From NCBI GenBank assembly GCA_026992375.1, contig JALXAF010000523.1, forward strand, positions 1 to 9,551: a stretch of 9,551 nucleotides of DNA, written 5' to 3'. The translations under genes were made by a program, and so were the position numbers. Shown piece by piece: positions 6,504 to 9,551 of this stretch. Origin of the DNA: Anaerolineae bacterium. Lineage in GTDB: Bacteria; Chloroflexota; Anaerolineae; J102. Each line of letters opens with the position of its first letter. Positions within the stretch are counted from its first letter, which is position 1. The notes beneath the pieces were generated by a model that was not told the DNA's origin, ran no database searches, and saw only the letters and a list, made by a program, of their open reading frames with translations.

Positions 6504-7646
6504 ATGCTCATTGCCCGCGTCTTCTATTTTACCATCTTCGCCGCACTGGCCTTTCTTCTTCCTTTTCTCTCCCTCTATTACCAGAAAGAGCTGGGCCTTA
6601 CGGGCAGCCAGATCGGGTTTCTCACGGGCGTCGCTCCCATCATCTCTCTGGTTGGCGCATCGGTGTGGGGCGCAGTGGCCGACGCCACCCGCAAGCACAA
6701 GGCCATCTTGCTCATCGCCATTGCCGGGGTGTGGTTCAGCGTGCTGGCCATCTTCAAAGCGCCGGGTTTCTTGCTGCTGACCGCAGCGGTGCTCTTTTAC
6801 GCATTCCTCTCCTCGCCAGTGCTCCCCATCATCGATAATTCGGTTATGACCCTGCTGGGCGACGAGCGAGATCGTTACGGGATTATTCGCGTGTGGGGCT
6901 CTGTAGGATGGGGCGTTTCAGCCATTTTCGCCGGGCAGCTCATTCAGCGCCTGGGGCTGCACTGGGCGTTTTATGGATTTCTCCTTCTTTACGGTATGCT
7001 TTTCTTCATTGCTCTGCGCTTCCCCATCCCCCAGGTCTCCATCGCCAGCAAATTCTGGCAGGGAATTCGACAACTTTCCACCAATATTCGCTGGATCATT
7101 TTCCTGCTTGTGGCGCTGGTGGAGGGGTTGAGTCTCGCCATTTTCCTGAATTTTCTGTTTTTGCATCTTTCCGATATGGGGGCGAGCCGCACGATGATGA
7201 GTCTGTCGCTCACCTTCGCCACCTTCAGCGAAATCCCGGTGTTTCTGACGGGGCACAAACTCCTGCGACGATGGACTCCGGTGCAACTCCTCGCGGTTTC
7301 AGTGGCCCTGAGCGCGGTGCGGGCATTTCTCTACGCAGGCATGACTGCTCCCTGGCAGGTGTTGCCCATCAGCCTGCTGCACGGCCCCACCTTCGCGGTG
7401 ATGTGGACGGCAGGCGTGGCCTACGCCACAAGCGCCGCACCCAAAGGGCTGGGAACCACCGCGTTGGGCGTTTTCAGCGGCACCACCTTTGGGTTGGGAG
7501 CAGCCCTGGGGGCGATGTCGGGCGGATGGTTGTATCAGCATGCGGGCGGAACTGCTCCTTTCGTGTGGGCGGGCGTGGCCGCCATCCTTGCTGTTATTCC
7601 CTTTGTATGGGTGCATCGGCGCACCATCTTCCGGCAGATGGCGTAA
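6504..7646 (+). CDS. MFS transporter, MFS_1-like / HcaT (PPP family) type
   Basis: The 380-residue product is almost wholly hydrophobic, with about twelve likely membrane helices by eye, and lies in the cytoplasmic membrane. After helix 2 comes a motif-A-like loop, G56-x3-D60-x-x-R63-K64. Residues 108-133 read L-P-I-I-D111-N-S, then YG-I-I-R129-x-W131-G-S, which is the hallmark of the phenylpropionate-permease-like branch (HcaT/LacY-related, Pfam MFS_1_like) of proton-linked transporters. A central loop at about 173-195 divides two six-helix halves. Length is normal for the family (about 380-400). The substrate cannot be read from the sequence; family members take small aromatic acids, sugars or nucleosides. 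The start at 6504 directly precedes helix 1, and a candidate promoter lies 43 bases upstream. The next gene on the strand is 100 bases away and may have its own promoter. Confidence 0.87.
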   Translation: MLIARVFYFTIFAALAFLLPFLSLYYQKELGLTGSQIGFLTGVAPIISLVGASVWGAVADATRKHKAILLIAIAGVWFSVLAIFKAPGFLLLTAAVLFYAFLSSPVLPIIDNSVMTLLGDERDRYGIIRVWGSVGWGVSAIFAGQLIQRLGLHWAFYGFLLLYGMLFFIALRFPIPQVSIASKFWQGIRQLSTNIRWIIFLLVALVEGLSLAIFLNFLFLHLSDMGASRTMMSLSLTFATFSEIPVFLTGHKLLRRWTPVQLLAVSVALSAVRAFLYAGMTAPWQVLPISLLHGPTFAVMWTAGVAYATSAAPKGLGTTALGVFSGTTFGLGAALGAMSGGWLYQHAGGTAPFVWAGVAAILAVIPFVWVHRRTIFRQMA

Positions 7647-7711
7647 ACGGAACCCCGAAAATCCAAAAGAGCCAATACTCCCCATCTCCTCATCTTTTGA
7701 AGGTTGAGCGT

Positions 7712-7740
7712 TTGGCGTCAGAGAGAAGTTAGGGCACAAT
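7712..7740 (+). promoter_or_regulatory. Candidate promoter giving a leaderless transcript for the DUF1624 gene
   Basis: TTGGCG (7712-7717), 17 bases, then CACAAT (7735-7740) lie so that the transcription start would fall at or next to the ATG at 7747. The gene has no well-placed ribosome binding site: GAGG at 7741-7744 is only two bases from the ATG. Leaderless starts are common in several GC-rich phyla. The box matches are moderate. Confidence 0.3.
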
Positions 7741-7746
7741 GAGGCT

Positions 7747-8538
7747 ATGACGACACTGACGACCTGGTATCAGGGCATGAAGGGCAGCATCCGGCCCGTC
7801 ATCCACTTCCGCAGCGACCGCTATTGGGAGGTGGACGCGTGGCGCGGGTTCGCCATCGTCATCATGGTCATCTACCATCTGGTGTGGGATTTGTACGGCA
7901 TGGCGGGGTGGAAGGTCGATGTGTATTCCGGTTTCTGGCACATCTGGCAACAGGTCACGGCTACGTCGTTCATCGGCCTGGTGGGCGTTTCCATGGGCCT
8001 GCGGGCCGGGCGCATGAGGCAGAAAGGGAAGGTGCATTTTTTGCCTTTCTTCCAGCGGGGCCTGGTCATCTTCTCTTGGGGCCTGGTCATCAGTCTCGTC
8101 ACCTTTCTCTATGAACCGGCCGGTTACGTGCGGTTTGGCATCCTGCATTTCATTGGCGTGGCCATCATCCTGGCCTACCCTTTCCTGCGTTTTCGCTGGC
8201 TCAATCTGATCCTGGGCGTTGTTCTGCTCCTCCTGTCCCGAGTCACTTCCTGGCGGCACGACATCCCCTGGCTGGAATGGCTGGGGATGATCCAGAAACC
8301 TCATCCCGCGTTCGATTATTTTCCGGTCATCCCCTGGCTGGGCGTGGTTCTCATCGGCGTTTTTCTGGGGAACATGCTTTATCCTGAGGGCAAACGGGCG
8401 TTTTCGCCGCCCGATTGGTCGCGCTTTGCGCCCATGCGCTGGCTGGCGCTGGCGGGCCAGAACTCCCTGCTCATTTACCTGATTCACCAGCCCATCCTCA
8501 TCACGCTTCTTATCTTGTCGGGCGTTATAAAACTGTAG
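7747..8538 (+). CDS. DUF1624 / HGSNAT-like integral membrane acyltransferase-type protein
   Basis: The 263-residue product has about seven hydrophobic helices. Near the start it carries R25-Y-W-E-V-D30-A-W-R33-G-F-A, then helix 1 with Y43-H44-L-x-x-D48. This is the signature of DUF1624 and of the heparan-alpha-glucosaminide N-acetyltransferase catalytic domain, where the conserved His is taken to carry or pass the acetyl group across the membrane. Further family landmarks are G131-I-L-H134-F-I-G, D190-Y-F-P-V-I-P-W-L-G and G237-Q-N-S-L-x-I-Y244-L-x-H248. The likely role is transfer of an acyl group from cytoplasmic acyl-CoA to an outside sugar or glycan, but bacterial members have little proven biochemistry. 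Length suits the short bacterial form. The ATG at 7747 is chosen as the first start; Met11 (7777) is an alternative. Confidence 0.87.
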   Translation: MTTLTTWYQGMKGSIRPVIHFRSDRYWEVDAWRGFAIVIMVIYHLVWDLYGMAGWKVDVYSGFWHIWQQVTATSFIGLVGVSMGLRAGRMRQKGKVHFLPFFQRGLVIFSWGLVISLVTFLYEPAGYVRFGILHFIGVAIILAYPFLRFRWLNLILGVVLLLLSRVTSWRHDIPWLEWLGMIQKPHPAFDYFPVIPWLGVVLIGVFLGNMLYPEGKRAFSPPDWSRFAPMRWLALAGQNSLLIYLIHQPILITLLILSGVIKL

Positions 8539-8628
8539 CGTCAAGTAGGCAATGGACGGGGAAAATCGCGTCGAAAACGCATGTATGGTGTTTTGGATAA
8601 TGGCCGATCATCAGAAAGATGGCGGAAA

Positions 8629-8658
8629 TTCTGCTTTCACTCCATGATGGGCTATAAT
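8629..8658 (+). promoter_or_regulatory. Candidate promoter of the acyl-CoA carboxylase gene
   Basis: A perfect TATAAT (8653-8658) is preceded, after 18 bases, by TTCTGC (8629-8634), a weak -35 box. Transcription would begin near 8665, giving a leader of about 77 bases before the ATG at 8742. No terminator is visible between this and the upstream DUF1624 gene. Confidence 0.5.
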
Positions 8659-8690
8659 GAATACTTGATAGTGCCTTTTTCGAGTGCGCG

Positions 8691-8718
8691 CCTTATCCTC
8701 ACATCCTTATCTTCACAT
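8691..8718 (+). repeat. Tandem 14-base repeat in the carboxylase leader
   Basis: CCTTATCCTCACAT is followed at once by CCTTATCTTCACAT, with one difference in 14. The pyrimidine-rich pair lies in the predicted untranslated leader, 24 to 51 bases before the ATG. It could be a paired binding site for a regulator, or a chance slippage duplication. Confidence 0.6.
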
Positions 8719-8741
8719 CTTCCACTGACGAGTAATCGGGC

Positions 8742-9551
8742 ATGACCACCAACAAAGAACAGATCGAATTGCTCCGCAAAATGCGGGAAAAAACGCTTCT
8801 GGGAGGCGGCGAGGAGCGTATCCGACGCCAGCATGAAAAGGGTAAAATGACCGCCCGCGAACGCCTGGAACTCCTGTTGGATAAAGGCTCTTTTCGCGAA
8901 ATCGACGCTTATGTGCAGCACCGCACCCACGATTTCGGGCTGGAGAAGAACCGCCCCCTAGGCGACGGCGTCGTCACCGGCTATGGAGCCATCGACGGGC
9001 GATTGGTGTACGTCTTTTCTCAGGATTTCACCGTATTCGGCGGCTCGCTTTCTAAAACCCACGCCGAAAAGATCGTCAAGATCATGGAAATGGCCATGAA
9101 GAACGGCGCGCCCGTCATTGGCCTCAACGATTCCGGCGGCGCCCGCATCCAGGAAGGCGTCGTCTCGCTGGGCGGCTATGCCGACATCTTCCTGCGCAAC
9201 ACCCTGGCCTCGGGCGTGATCCCCCAGATTTCTTTGATTATGGGGCCGTGCGCGGGCGGCGCGGTCTATTCGCCCGCCATCACCGATTTCATCATCATGG
9301 TGGATAAAACCTCCTACATGTTCATCACCGGGCCCGAGGTGGTCAAGACCGTCACCCACGAGGATGTGACCTTCGAGGAGCTGGGCGGAGCTTACACCCA
9401 CGCCCGCAAGAGCGGCGTCGCTCATTTCGTGGCCAAAAGCGAGGAGGACGCGCTCTTCCTGGCCCAGCAGCTTCTCACCTACATCCCCCAGAACAATCTC
9501 GAAGACCCGCCCTACGTCCCGCCCACCGATGACCCCATGCGCCAGGACAAA
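8742..9551 (+). CDS. Acyl-CoA carboxylase carboxyltransferase subunit (PccB/MmdA type), 5' part (3' end outside window)
   Basis: An open frame of exactly 270 codons runs from the ATG at 8742 to the window end without a stop; a TAA at 8733 closes the frame upstream, so this is the first possible start. The product opens with the family's typical helical start (LRKMREKTLLGGG, then K35-M-T-A-R-E-R-L-x-L-L-L-D) and continues with D95-F-T-V-F-G-G-S, the oxyanion-type loop S131-G-G-A-R-I-Q-E-G, G168-P-C-A-G-G-A-V-Y-S-P-A and T196-G-P-E-V-V-K. It is the N-terminal, acyl-CoA-binding half of a carboxyltransferase of about 515 residues. Such subunits pass CO2 from biotin to propionyl- or acetyl-CoA, or in MmdA decarboxylate methylmalonyl-CoA with a sodium pump. 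The visible half does not separate these. The best promoter candidate is at 8629-8658; the ribosome binding site is weak. Confidence 0.95.
   Translation, partial: MTTNKEQIELLRKMREKTLLGGGEERIRRQHEKGKMTARERLELLLDKGSFREIDAYVQHRTHDFGLEKNRPLGDGVVTGYGAIDGRLVYVFSQDFTVFGGSLSKTHAEKIVKIMEMAMKNGAPVIGLNDSGGARIQEGVVSLGGYADIFLRNTLASGVIPQISLIMGPCAGGAVYSPAITDFIIMVDKTSYMFITGPEVVKTVTHEDVTFEELGGAYTHARKSGVAHFVAKSEEDALFLAQQLLTYIPQNNLEDPPYVPPTDDPMRQDK

Noticed and set aside
6383..6838. A + strand frame overlapping the MFS start that could be a separate small gene.
   Set aside because: It begins without a ribosome binding site, its peptide is P/H/R/S-rich and mostly shadows the MFS gene, and no domain is visible.
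7729..8544. A 271-codon minus-strand frame opposite the DUF1624 gene.
   Set aside because: The highly charged H/D/Q-rich peptide is the usual antisense of a membrane protein. The + strand shows family motifs and membrane helices.
8958..9425. A 155-codon minus-strand frame at the window end.
   Set aside because: It is antisense to the acyl-CoA carboxyltransferase gene, whose + strand frame is open for 270 codons and carries all expected motifs.

Overview
This 9.55 kb window is bacterial, GC-rich chromosomal DNA with ordinary bacterial gene structure. It has no rRNA, no CRISPR array and no transposase gene, and I saw no tRNA. The mix of genes suggests a free-living heterotroph, most likely of the Chloroflexota (Anaerolineae-like): a secreted NucH-type nuclease with a Chloroflexota-like C-terminal tail, a DUF5666 multi-repeat secreted protein, a PLD/OB-fold lipoprotein and a propionyl-CoA carboxylase-type enzyme. 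That placement is inference; no marker gene is present.

Layout. (1) 1-1166 (+): the 3' part of a secreted endonuclease/exonuclease/phosphatase (EEP) protein, closed by a strong intrinsic terminator at 1182-1218. (2) 1313-1765 (+): a 150-residue helical protein of unknown function with a good ribosome binding site. (3) 1766-2048: a convergent intergenic region with a candidate bidirectional terminator and a decayed small membrane gene. That remnant starts by a TGATG overlap at the end of the next gene. (4) 2049-4094 (-): a lipoprotein with two phospholipase-D HKD motifs followed by three tandem OB-fold repeats. (5) 4095-4436: an intergenic region crowded with degenerate short repeats of three kinds, ending with one copy of a ~150 bp MITE-like element. 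(6) 4437-6050 (-): a secreted protein made of seven DUF5666-like repeats. (7) 6051-6503: its upstream region, holding a second copy of the same element in inverted orientation. The two inverted copies therefore bracket the DUF5666 gene. (8) 6504-7646 (+): an MFS transporter of the MFS_1-like/HcaT type. (9) 7747-8538 (+): a DUF1624 / HGSNAT-like membrane protein. (10) 8742-9551 (+): the first 270 residues of an acyl-CoA carboxylase carboxyltransferase subunit, cut by the window end.

The genes do not form one pathway. Two of them (1 and 4) are predicted exported phosphodiesterases or nucleases and could act together in breaking down extracellular DNA, but they are not in one operon. I found no clear new defence or mobile system. 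The most interesting structure is the inverted repeat pair around the DUF5666 gene, followed by the PLD-triple-OB lipoprotein with its overlapping gene remnant.
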